A stretch of 64,000 bases of DNA from Saccharopolyspora indica (GTDB lineage: Bacteria > Actinomycetota > Actinomycetes > Mycobacteriales > Pseudonocardiaceae), in contig NZ_JAQGLB010000030.1 in NCBI RefSeq assembly GCF_027853965.1, forward strand, positions 25,088 through 89,087, given 5' to 3'. Shown piece after piece: positions 44,232 to 51,419 of this stretch (the stretch's first letter is position 1; every line of letters begins with the position of its first letter). The notes beneath the pieces were generated by a model, which saw only the letters and a list, made by a program, of their open reading frames with translations, had not been told where the DNA came from and searched no databases. The translations under genes and the position numbers were made by a program.

Positions 44232-45400
44232 CCAGCGCACGCCCCTCGCTCGCCCGAGCGCTGTCGATCGCGGTGGTGCTCGTGCTCGCCGCGACCGTCG
44301 CGGTCTGGTGGCTGTTCTTCGGCGCCGCCGAGCGCAAGGTCACCGCCTACTTCAACGCCGCCGTCGGCATCTACCCGGGCGGTGACGTCCGGATCCTCGG
44401 CGTCCCGGTCGGCACCGTCGACGAGGTCGTCCCGCAGGGACAGCTGGTGCGGGTCGTGATGAGCGTCGACCGCGACGTCGAAGTGCCCGCCGACGCGGGC
44501 GCCGTCGCCGTCGCGCCGAGCGTGGTCAGCGACCGGTACGTGCAGCTGACCCCGGTCTACCGGGGCGGGCCGACGATCGAGGACGGGGCGGTGATCCCGG
44601 AGGAGCGCACCATGACCCCGGTCGAGCTCGACTCGATCTACCGCAGCCTCAACGACCTGGCCAGCGCGCTCGGCCCGGACGGAGCCAACGCCGACGGCGC
44701 GCTGACCGACCTGCTCAACACCGGCGCGGCCAACCTGGAGGGCAACGGGCAGGCGCTGTCGGAGACCATCCGCAACCTCGGCGAGGCGGGCACGACGTTG
44801 TCCGGCAACAGCGAGCAGCTGTTCGCCACCGTCGACAACCTGCAGAAGTTCACCTCGATGCTGGCCGCCAACGATGGCCAGGTGCGCCGCTTCAACACCC
44901 AGATGCAGCAGGTCAGCTCGTTCCTGGCCGACGAGCGCGAGAACATGGGCGCGGCGATGGCCGAGCTCGCGATCGCGCTGGGCAAGGTGGAGACCTTCGT
45001 GCGGGACAACCGCGAACTGCTCAAGTCCAACGTGGACCAGCTGCACGGGGTGACCGAGGTGCTGGTGCAGCAGAAGGAAGCGCTGCGCGAATCGCTGGTG
45101 AACACGCCGCTGGCGCTGTCCAACCTCTCCAACGTCTACAACGGCGCTGCGGGCACCCTGGACACCAGGATCACCATCAACGAGCTGGCGCAGCCGCCCG
45201 CGGTGGCGGTCTGCAAGCTGCTGGAGCAGCACACCCCGGCGGACGTGCCGAAGGAGGTCAGCGACGCCTGCGAGTCGCTGCAACCGGTCCTCGACGGCGT
45301 GGCGAAGCTGCCGACCCCGGCGGAGGCGCTCAACGCCATCCAGAACGGCAAGCTCCCGGAACTCCCGCTCCCGCTCACCCAGCAGGGAGGCACCCGATGA
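44228..45400 (+). CDS. Mce family protein MceD
   Basis: MCE-domain protein with N-terminal helix (SIAVVLVLAATVAVWWLFFG), core RILGVPVGTVDEV, and helical region with Asn/Gln-rich heptads. 390 residues. ATGA overlaps at both ends. Its C-terminus ends LPELPLPLTQQGGTR. Confidence 0.92.
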   Translation: MTSARPSLARALSIAVVLVLAATVAVWWLFFGAAERKVTAYFNAAVGIYPGGDVRILGVPVGTVDEVVPQGQLVRVVMSVDRDVEVPADAGAVAVAPSVVSDRYVQLTPVYRGGPTIEDGAVIPEERTMTPVELDSIYRSLNDLASALGPDGANADGALTDLLNTGAANLEGNGQALSETIRNLGEAGTTLSGNSEQLFATVDNLQKFTSMLAANDGQVRRFNTQMQQVSSFLADERENMGAAMAELAIALGKVETFVRDNRELLKSNVDQLHGVTEVLVQQKEALRESLVNTPLALSNLSNVYNGAAGTLDTRITINELAQPPAVAVCKLLEQHTPADVPKEVSDACESLQPVLDGVAKLPTPAEALNAIQNGKLPELPLPLTQQGGTR

Positions 45401-46638
45401 ACCTGCGACGGCGCACTTCCCGGGCAGCTGGCGGTCAATTTCGTACGAAATTGACCAGCACCCGGGTGAACGTCAATTTCGTACGAAATTGGCGCGCGGT
45501 GGCTGCCGGGGCGTTGGCGCTGGTCGTGCTCGGCGGGTGCAGTTCCCGCGGGGTCTACGACATGCCGCTGCCCGGTGGGGCCGATGTCGGTGATCACCCG
45601 TACGAGGTGAAGGTGCACTTCGACGACGTGCTGGACCTGGTGCCCAACGCCGGCGTGCGGGTCAACGACGTGCCGGTGGGCCGGGTCAGCACCATCGGTC
45701 TCGCGCCGGACTCCTGGGACGCCGAGGTGACCGTGCTGGTCAACGGCGACGTGGACCTGCCGGTCAACGCCACCGCGCGGCTGCGGCAGTCCAGCCTCCT
45801 CGGCGAGAAGTACGTCGAGCTCGCCGGGCCGCCCGAATCGCAGGAGCCGGTCGGCAAGCTGTCCGACGGCGACCGGATCAACCGGGCGAACACCGGCCGC
45901 AACCCCGAGGTCGAAGAGGTGCTGGGCGCGCTGTCCATGCTGCTCAACGGCGGTGGCGTCGCCCAGCTGCAGAACATCACCAAGGAGCTCAACGCCGCGC
46001 TGGAGGGCCGCGAGTCCGACGTGCGCAGCCTGCTGTCCAACTTGGACGAACTGGTCTCCGGGCTGGACGCCCAGCGCGACGACATCGTCCGCGCGCTGGA
46101 CAGCGTCGACCGGCTCAGCGCCCGCCTCAACGAGCAGCGCGGCAGCATCGACACCGCGCTGCGCGACCTGGAACCCGGCCTGCGGGTGCTCAACGAGCAG
46201 CGCACCGACCTGGTCGGCATGCTGCAGGCGCTCGACCGGCTCTCCGTGGTGGCCACCGACGTGGTCAACCGCTCCGGCGACGACCTGGTGCACAACCTCG
46301 ACCAGCTCGCCCCGGTGCTCCAGCAGCTGACCGCGGCGGGCGACAACCTGCCGAAGTCGCTGGAAGTGCTGCTGACCTTCCCGTTCCCGGACAACGTGGT
46401 GGACGGCATCCAGAACAGCGACTACGTCAACCTCTACGTCAACGCCGACCTCAACCTCAGCACCGTGCTGGACAACCTGGGCCGCAGCAGGCAACCGCTG
46501 ATCCCGCTGCCGGACGTGGTGCAGAACCTGCCGCTGCCCCTGACCCCGGGCCAGACCACCGCACCACCGCCACCGCCCGAACCGGCGGAGGACTCCGGCG
46601 GTGGCCTGCTGGGCGGCCTGCTGGGAGGTGGCCGCTGA
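45397..46638 (+). CDS. Mce family lipoprotein MceE
   Basis: Lipid-anchored MCE-domain protein. The signal peptide AVAAGALALVVLGGC gives lipobox LGGC with Cys48; core RVNDVPVGRVSTI follows. The first 33 residues are unusual: two copies of a dispersed palindrome (45433-45456 and 45471-45494) are read through in frame and encode GQFRTKLTS and NVNFVRNW. A shorter product from GTG 45466 would still keep a normal lipoprotein signal, but the ATGA overlap with mceD favours 45397. 413 or 390 residues. C-terminus is Pro/Gly-rich. Confidence 0.88.
   Translation: MNLRRRTSRAAGGQFRTKLTSTRVNVNFVRNWRAVAAGALALVVLGGCSSRGVYDMPLPGGADVGDHPYEVKVHFDDVLDLVPNAGVRVNDVPVGRVSTIGLAPDSWDAEVTVLVNGDVDLPVNATARLRQSSLLGEKYVELAGPPESQEPVGKLSDGDRINRANTGRNPEVEEVLGALSMLLNGGGVAQLQNITKELNAALEGRESDVRSLLSNLDELVSGLDAQRDDIVRALDSVDRLSARLNEQRGSIDTALRDLEPGLRVLNEQRTDLVGMLQALDRLSVVATDVVNRSGDDLVHNLDQLAPVLQQLTAAGDNLPKSLEVLLTFPFPDNVVDGIQNSDYVNLYVNADLNLSTVLDNLGRSRQPLIPLPDVVQNLPLPLTPGQTTAPPPPPEPAEDSGGGLLGGLLGGGR
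45433..45456. repeat. 24-bp palindrome within mceE, copy 2
   Basis: Identical over 24 bp to the palindrome at 22803-22826 (AATTTCGTACGAAATT core), here inside the first 20 codons of mceE. Confidence 0.9.
45471..45494. repeat. 24-bp palindrome within mceE, copy 3 (imperfect)
   Basis: Third copy, 14 bp after copy 2, matching through CAATTTCGTACGAAATTG but with changed ends (CGTCAA / TTGGCG). It spans codons 25-33 of mceE, directly before the signal peptide helix. Confidence 0.85.
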
Positions 46639-47741
46639 TGCTCACCCGTCGAGTTCGCCTGCAGATCGTGGCCTTCGTCGCGATCGCCCTGGTCGGCGTC
46701 AGCTTCGCCGGCGCCCGCTACGCCGGGCTGGACCGCCTGTTCGGCCCGCGCGGCTACGTGGTCACGCTCAAGCTCGCCGACACCGGCGGGGTTTTCGAGA
46801 ACGCCGAGGTCACCTACCGCGGCGTGCCGGTCGGCCGGGTCGGCACCATCGAGCTGACCAGCACCGGCGTGAACATCCCGCTGGACATCGAATCCAGCGC
46901 CCCGCGGATCCCCGACGACGTGGCGGCCGTGGTGACCAACCGGTCCGCCGTCGGCGAGCAGTACGTGGACCTGCAGCCCAAGCGGGACGACGGGCCGTTC
47001 CTGGACCACGGCTCGGTGATCACCCAGGAGTCGGCGACCACCCCGCTGCCGGTGGAAACGCTGATGACCAACCTGGACGGGCTGGCCAACTCGGTGCCGG
47101 AGGACTCGCTGCGCACCGTGGTCAGCGAGCTGGGCACCGCCTTCCGCGACAACGGCGGCCACCTGCAGACCATCGTCGACACCAGCCGCGAGTTCATCAC
47201 CGCGGCCCAGCAGCACCTGCCGCAGACCGTGCAGCTGCTCGACGACGGCAACACCGTGCTGGCCACCCAGAACGAGCAGGGCTCGGCGATCAAGTCCTTC
47301 GGCCGCGACCTCCGCCTGCTCTCCGAGCAGCTGGAGCGATCCGACGGCGACCTGCGCTCGGTGATCGAGAAGGCCCCGCCCGCCGCCCAGCAGATCAGCG
47401 GCTTCATCCGCGAGAACCAGCAGCTCACCCCGCTGCTGGCGAACCTGACCACCACCTCGCAGCTGATCGCCAAGCACGTCGACGGCATCGAGCACGCCCT
47501 CGTCGTCTACCCGGCCGCGGTCACGGTGAGCCGCACGGTGGTGCCCGGCGACGGCACCGCGCACTTCGGCCTGGTGCTCAACGCCTTCGACCCGCTGCCC
47601 TGCACCGCGGGCTACGGCGGGACCGAACGCCGCAACGGCATCGAGATGGACCCGGTGCCGGTCAACACCGACGCCCGCTGCTTGGAGCCCCCGGGCAGCG
47701 ACACCTCGGTGCGCGGCGCGCAGAATGCACCCGGGCAGTAG
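46638..47741 (+). CDS. Mce family protein MceF
   Basis: Last MCE-domain protein of the operon: N-terminal helix (LQIVAFVAIALVGVSFAGA), core TYRGVPVGRVGTIEL and helical region. 367 residues. TGATG overlap with mceE. Confidence 0.92.
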   Translation: MLTRRVRLQIVAFVAIALVGVSFAGARYAGLDRLFGPRGYVVTLKLADTGGVFENAEVTYRGVPVGRVGTIELTSTGVNIPLDIESSAPRIPDDVAAVVTNRSAVGEQYVDLQPKRDDGPFLDHGSVITQESATTPLPVETLMTNLDGLANSVPEDSLRTVVSELGTAFRDNGGHLQTIVDTSREFITAAQQHLPQTVQLLDDGNTVLATQNEQGSAIKSFGRDLRLLSEQLERSDGDLRSVIEKAPPAAQQISGFIRENQQLTPLLANLTTTSQLIAKHVDGIEHALVVYPAAVTVSRTVVPGDGTAHFGLVLNAFDPLPCTAGYGGTERRNGIEMDPVPVNTDARCLEPPGSDTSVRGAQNAPGQ

Positions 47742-47756
47742 GGAAGGAGCCCGAGA

Positions 47757-48266
47757 ATGACCGCTGGAACCCGACGGCGCCCGGTCGTCGCGCTGGTGCT
47801 GCTCGCGGTGAGCGTGGTGGCCTGCCTGGTCACCGGGACCTCGTGGGTCCTGGCCGCCAACGACTCGTCGATCGCCTACGCCGAGGTGCGCGACGAGGCG
47901 CTGCGCGACGGGCAGAGCGCGATCATCAACTTCAACACCCTGGACTACCGGGACGTGGAGAGCGGCCTGCAGCGCTGGGAGGACAACTCGACCGGCCCGC
48001 TGCGCGACGAGATCCGCCAGGGCCGCAAGGACTACGCGACCCAGATCGAGCAGAAGCGCAGCACCACCACGGCCCGCGTCCTGGACTCCGGGATCGTGGA
48101 GCTCGACGACCGCGCGGGCAAGGCGAGGATGATCGCGGTCCTGCAGGTCACGGTCACCGTGGAGGGGGAGCCACCGGCCACCAAGCAGGACCGCTACCAG
48201 GCGGAGCTCACCCGCGAAGGCGACACCTGGAAGCTCAGCGCGCTCGGCCTCGTGCCGGTGGGCTGA
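47757..48266 (+). CDS. Mce-associated membrane protein 1
   Basis: Single N-terminal membrane helix (VVALVLLAVSVVACLVTGT) and a small external alpha/beta domain as in Mas proteins encoded after mceF. 169 residues. AAGGAGCCCGAGA before ATG. Likely stabilises the Mce complex, by family precedent. Confidence 0.85.
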   Translation: MTAGTRRRPVVALVLLAVSVVACLVTGTSWVLAANDSSIAYAEVRDEALRDGQSAIINFNTLDYRDVESGLQRWEDNSTGPLRDEIRQGRKDYATQIEQKRSTTTARVLDSGIVELDDRAGKARMIAVLQVTVTVEGEPPATKQDRYQAELTREGDTWKLSALGLVPVG

Positions 48267-48302
48267 CGGCGGACCGCGCAAGCAACACGAGGAGTGCCCC
48301 CA

Positions 48303-49451
48303 GTGCCAACGAACCGCCGCCCGAACAACCAGCCGGTCCGCCGCCCGAAGGTCGCGGGCCTGCGCAAGCGCCAGACCCACAACGAAGAGCTGCTCGCCGA
48401 GGCCCGATCCGCCGGTTCGGCGGGCGAAGCCGCGGCGGAGCGCGGCGAAGCCGTCGCGGAGCGTTCCGCGGAGCGGGGCGAAGCTGTCGCGGAGCGATCT
48501 GCGGAGCGGGGCGAGGCCGTCGCGGAGCGTTCTGCGGAGCGGGGCGAGGCCGTCGCGGAGCGTTCTGCGGAGCGGGGCGAAGCTGTCGCGGAGCGTTCTG
48601 CGGAGCGGGGCGAAGCTGTCGCGGAGCGTTCCGCGGAGCGGGGCGAGGCCGCCGCGGAGTGGGAGGCCTCCGTGGAGGACGGCGAAGCCGTTACGGAACG
48701 GGCCGGGGTCAACGGAGCTGTGGCGGAGCGCGGCGGAGCCGTGACGGAGCTGGTGGAGCGCAGCGGAGCTCCGGCGGAGCCAGGCGAAGCCGAGGCGGAG
48801 CCGGGCGAAGCCGCTGGGGCGGACTCGGAGCGCGGCGGAGCCGTCGCGGAGAGCCGTGGGGCCGCCGCGACGGCGGAGCCGGAGCCGGTGGCGGCGGAGC
48901 CTGCGGGCGGGGGGAGCGTCTTCGGCGCGGCGTTGCGCGAAGCGGGCGGCAAGAGCGCTCCGCAGTGGCCGCTGTGGGTGGCGACCGCGGTGCTCGTCGG
49001 GTTGGCCGGGTGGTTCGGGTTCGAGGCCTACTCGGCTCGCTACACCGGGGCCGCCGCGAACGAGGCGATGGTTTCGGCCGGGGCGACCAGCGAGGTCAGC
49101 GGGCAGGTCTCCGATGCGGTGGAGAAGCTGTTCTCCTACGACTTCAACGACACCGCCAAGACCGAGGCCGCGGCGAAGGAGCTGCTGACGGGTGCTGCCG
49201 TGCAGCGCTACGAGGAGCTGTTCGCGGTGGTCAAGCAGCAGGCGCCGCAGCAGCAGCTGATCGTCACCACCACGGTGAAGGAGCGGTCGGTGACCCGGTT
49301 GCAGGGCGACCGGGCGGAACTGCTGCTGTTCGTCGACCAGCACGCGCGGCGGGCCAACGCTCCCGGTGAGAACGCCGGTCCGGCGCAGATCTCGGTGAGC
49401 GCCGAGAAGCAGGGCGACGCCTGGAAGATCAGTCAGATCACGCTGCGCTGA
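48303..49451 (+). CDS. Mce-associated membrane protein 2 with Glu/Ala/Arg repeats
   Basis: 382 residues from GTG 48303, with GAGGAG nine bases upstream (GTG 48294 overlaps that site). Cytoplasmic N-terminal ~215 residues are basic, then low complexity with seven 11-residue ERGEAVAERSA units and further degenerate Glu/Ala/Gly-rich sequence; one membrane helix (WPLWVATAVLVGLAGWFGF) follows and then a ~140-residue Mce-associated external domain (TTTVKERSVTRLQGDRAELLLFV). The repeat length probably varies between strains. Confidence 0.82.
   Translation: MPTNRRPNNQPVRRPKVAGLRKRQTHNEELLAEARSAGSAGEAAAERGEAVAERSAERGEAVAERSAERGEAVAERSAERGEAVAERSAERGEAVAERSAERGEAVAERSAERGEAAAEWEASVEDGEAVTERAGVNGAVAERGGAVTELVERSGAPAEPGEAEAEPGEAAGADSERGGAVAESRGAAATAEPEPVAAEPAGGGSVFGAALREAGGKSAPQWPLWVATAVLVGLAGWFGFEAYSARYTGAAANEAMVSAGATSEVSGQVSDAVEKLFSYDFNDTAKTEAAAKELLTGAAVQRYEELFAVVKQQAPQQQLIVTTTVKERSVTRLQGDRAELLLFVDQHARRANAPGENAGPAQISVSAEKQGDAWKISQITLR
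48438..48668 (+). repeat. Seven tandem 33-bp coding repeats
   Basis: Six in-frame 33-bp units encode ERGEAVAERSA and a seventh reads ERGEAAAEWEA. Units differ only at a few synonymous positions (GCC/GCT, TCC/TCT), showing recent expansion. Confidence 0.93.
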
Positions 49452-49456
49452 GCCGC

Positions 49457-49753
49457 TCAGCGGGGCGGTTCGGCGGTGAAGTCGAGGTGGGCGATCCGCT
49501 CCTCGACGGTCACCGCGTTGCGCAGGCCGGTGCGGATCTCCTCGAACAGGCCGGTCATCTCGGCCGAGAGCTGGTCGAGCAGGGCGCGGGACTGCGCGTG
49601 CGGGACCTCGGTCTCGCGGTGCACGCGGTCGAGCTCGTGCTCCAGCCGCACCAGGTCGGCGATCATCTCCGCCTGCTGGGCCTCGGTGATCAGCAGCGAG
49701 TGGTCCCGCTTCTCGGGGATCTCCGGGTGCGGACCGCTCGGTGCCGATGACAT
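49457..49753 (-). CDS. Conserved hypothetical coiled-coil protein
   Basis: 98 residues, strongly helical and charged (ITEAQQAEMIADLVRLEHELDRVHRE), no membrane segment or known motif. ATG 49753 follows GAGGAGACTCC on the minus strand. Convergent with the mce operon (five-base gap), so probably transcribed independently. Confidence 0.7.
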   Translation of the reverse strand: MSSAPSGPHPEIPEKRDHSLLITEAQQAEMIADLVRLEHELDRVHRETEVPHAQSRALLDQLSAEMTGLFEEIRTGLRNAVTVEERIAHLDFTAEPPR

Positions 49754-49874
49754 GGAGTCTCCTCACTGCTGCGGCGAGTGCCCAGTCTCGCACGCGGACC
49801 GGTCGCGCAACGGCGCTCGTCGCGGTCCAGCGGGAAATCCCGCGGGACGTATCGGCACTCCCGCCTGAAGATGT

Positions 49875-49924
49875 CCGTGAGCGCTTTGTGGTGCCATAGC
49901 CCCCCAAACCGCTCACGGGCTTTT
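49875..49924. repeat. 44-bp palindrome with TTTG/CAAA core and following T-run
   Basis: Outer stem CCGTGAGCG / CGCTCACGG is perfect and symmetry continues inside with a few mismatches (GTGGTGCCATAGCCCCCC). GCTTTT follows on the plus strand, so it could also stop transcription. Only one copy in the window, but its form matches dispersed intergenic palindromes. Confidence 0.7.
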
Positions 49925-49960
49925 GCGCTGGACGGCCGAGACGCGAAGTGCGATGAGCCA

Positions 49961-50008
49961 GGTGAAGGGCACCTTTCGCCAAGTTAGCTGGTGAAAGGTG
50001 CCCTTTAT
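49961..50008. repeat. Dispersed palindromic repeat, copy 6
   Basis: GGTGAAGGGCACCTTTCGCC and near complement GGTGAAAGGTGCCCTTTA around AAGTTAGCT. Unlike other copies it lies between divergent rather than convergent genes. Confidence 0.88.
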
Positions 50009-50086
50009 ATCGGGGGCCTGGCGGGACGTGGGCGAATGCCCGTGAATGTGCTCTGACCAGCACGAACAGTGCTGAGGAGTACCGAC

Positions 50087-50422
50087 GTGTTTGGACAGTT
50101 TCCGACCCTCGGACGGCCTGGAGACGGCCTGACGTGGCCTGGCGGTGAGCCGGTTCCGACCTTGCAGGACCGTGATTTCCTGCCTGGTGATCATGCGGTG
50201 ATCGCTGTCGGCGGTGCGATCGTGGCTGAGGCGGTGTCGCAGGTCTGGTTGCTCCGGATGGTTACGGGGCAGTGGGACGTGCTCGGCAGTCCGGCGGAAG
50301 AGCTGGCGCGGGTAGAGCTGACGCTGGAGCTGCTGGAGTCCGCTGTGACTGAGGCTCGCCGGACGATCGGCCCGGTGGCTCTGGCTGCTCGGCAACGGGG
50401 GCGTGACGGGAAGGACGGCTAG
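50087..50422 (+). CDS. Hypothetical protein
   Basis: 111 residues from GTG 50087 with GAGGAG nine bases upstream. Central part (DHAVIAVGGAIVAEAVSQVWLLRM) is hydrophobic but short; the C-terminus is helical and basic. No family recognised. Confidence 0.55.
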   Translation: MFGQFPTLGRPGDGLTWPGGEPVPTLQDRDFLPGDHAVIAVGGAIVAEAVSQVWLLRMVTGQWDVLGSPAEELARVELTLELLESAVTEARRTIGPVALAARQRGRDGKDG

Positions 50423-50503
50423 AGCTGGCTAACCGGGCGGGGCGGATCGTGCGTGGTCTGCCCTGCCCACTTCGTTCGGCGGGTGGCCTCCACCTGCAAG
50501 GGA

Positions 50504-50655
50504 GGGGCTGTGTCCTCTTCCCGTCGACCTGGCGCAGCCCTGATCAGATCGTGTCAAGGGGGCACCGTCGAGGCCTCCGCGAGGTTGCTGGGGTCTGCCC
50601 CCTTGACGCGGTCTGATAGCCCTCGTGGAGGTCGACGGGAAGAGGACACCGCCCC
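50504..50655. repeat. Long imperfect inverted repeat (MITE- or structured-RNA-like hairpin)
   Basis: 152 bp that can fold into one long hairpin. Outer arms share 20 perfect pairs (TGTCCTCTTCCCGTCGACCT) plus five beyond one mismatch; a second stem pairs TCAGATCGTGTCAAGGGGGC with its near complement; the central loop is ~30 bases. No coding sequence and no clear target-site duplication. May be a miniature transposable element or a structured RNA. Confidence 0.8.
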
Positions 50656-50880
50656 CCGAACGAACCGCAGCGCTGTGGCCTTACCTCATCCCCGAGACCT
50701 GCCAGGGGTCTGGGGGCGGCGAGCACCCCAGAGATCTTGAAGCAGAACTAGCAGGGTCCGGCAGACGCGCGCGACGTACTGAGTACACTTGGTGACACTG
50801 CGTTAGTGGCTTCGTTGAAGCTGGCGGTTGCCCCTCCTTGCCTGGTGATTCGACCACCAGGGCCGTGCTGGGAGACAGCC

Positions 50881-51216
50881 GTGGAGGGTCTAAGCGCGGT
50901 GCAACTGAACAGGTCGTCAGCATCGTTCAGCTTCACGGGGCTGGGCTTACCGGTGTTGAGGTGTGCCTTGTTCAGCAGCGTTGGATTCACGCTGGCTCTG
51001 TTCGTGCTCGCGCTCGCCCTCCTGGTCGTCGGGGGGTTATGGGGCCTGCACCGGGTGCTCAACCACTTCAAGTCCACCTCTGGTCGGCAGGTGGTGAAGT
51101 TCAAGCTCCAGGCCCGGAAGACCTCGGTTGAGCTGTACGTGGCGGACCGGGAGCACTATGAACCTGCTCAGCTCGAATCGCCCGCAGAGGACAGGAATTT
51201 ACCCGGAGCGGGTTGA
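50881..51216 (+). CDS. Small membrane protein with a cytoplasmic tail
   Basis: 111 residues from GTG 50881, behind GGGAG with six-base spacing; an upstream ATG in frame at 50806 has no ribosome site. One strong membrane helix (GFTLALFVLALALLVVGGLW), then a short basic beta-type segment (GRQVVKFKLQARKTSVELYV). No recognised domain. It precedes the TPR gene by 203 bp on the same strand and both are membrane proteins, so they may work together (weak inference). Confidence 0.5.
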   Translation: MEGLSAVQLNRSSASFSFTGLGLPVLRCALFSSVGFTLALFVLALALLVVGGLWGLHRVLNHFKSTSGRQVVKFKLQARKTSVELYVADREHYEPAQLESPAEDRNLPGAG

Positions 51217-51419
51217 AGAGGACCACGGCGCTGCCGAGACCGCTTGCGTTTGCTAGGACCGGAGCCGTCTTGGAGCCTCCGTCGGTTGTGCTGCCTGACA
51301 CGTCGCCGTCTTGCTTCTGATGCTCGGAGAGCCACGGCGCCAAGCAACGGATTCGACGTTAAGTGCCTGTGCGGAGAGCCTTTTGGATACGGTGGGTAGC
51401 AGCCGATGTAGGGAGTGTA

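Larger units (their letters stand above)
49754..50086. other. Divergent intergenic region with two palindromes
   Basis: 333 bp without a convincing gene, between a minus-strand and a plus-strand gene. It holds two palindromes annotated separately (49875-49924 and 49961-50008) and probably both promoters. Confidence 0.6.

Noticed and set aside
46434..50063. A 1209-codon minus-strand frame spanning mceF to the accessory region
   Set aside because: It lies antisense to well-supported mce genes and has no domain-like sequence.
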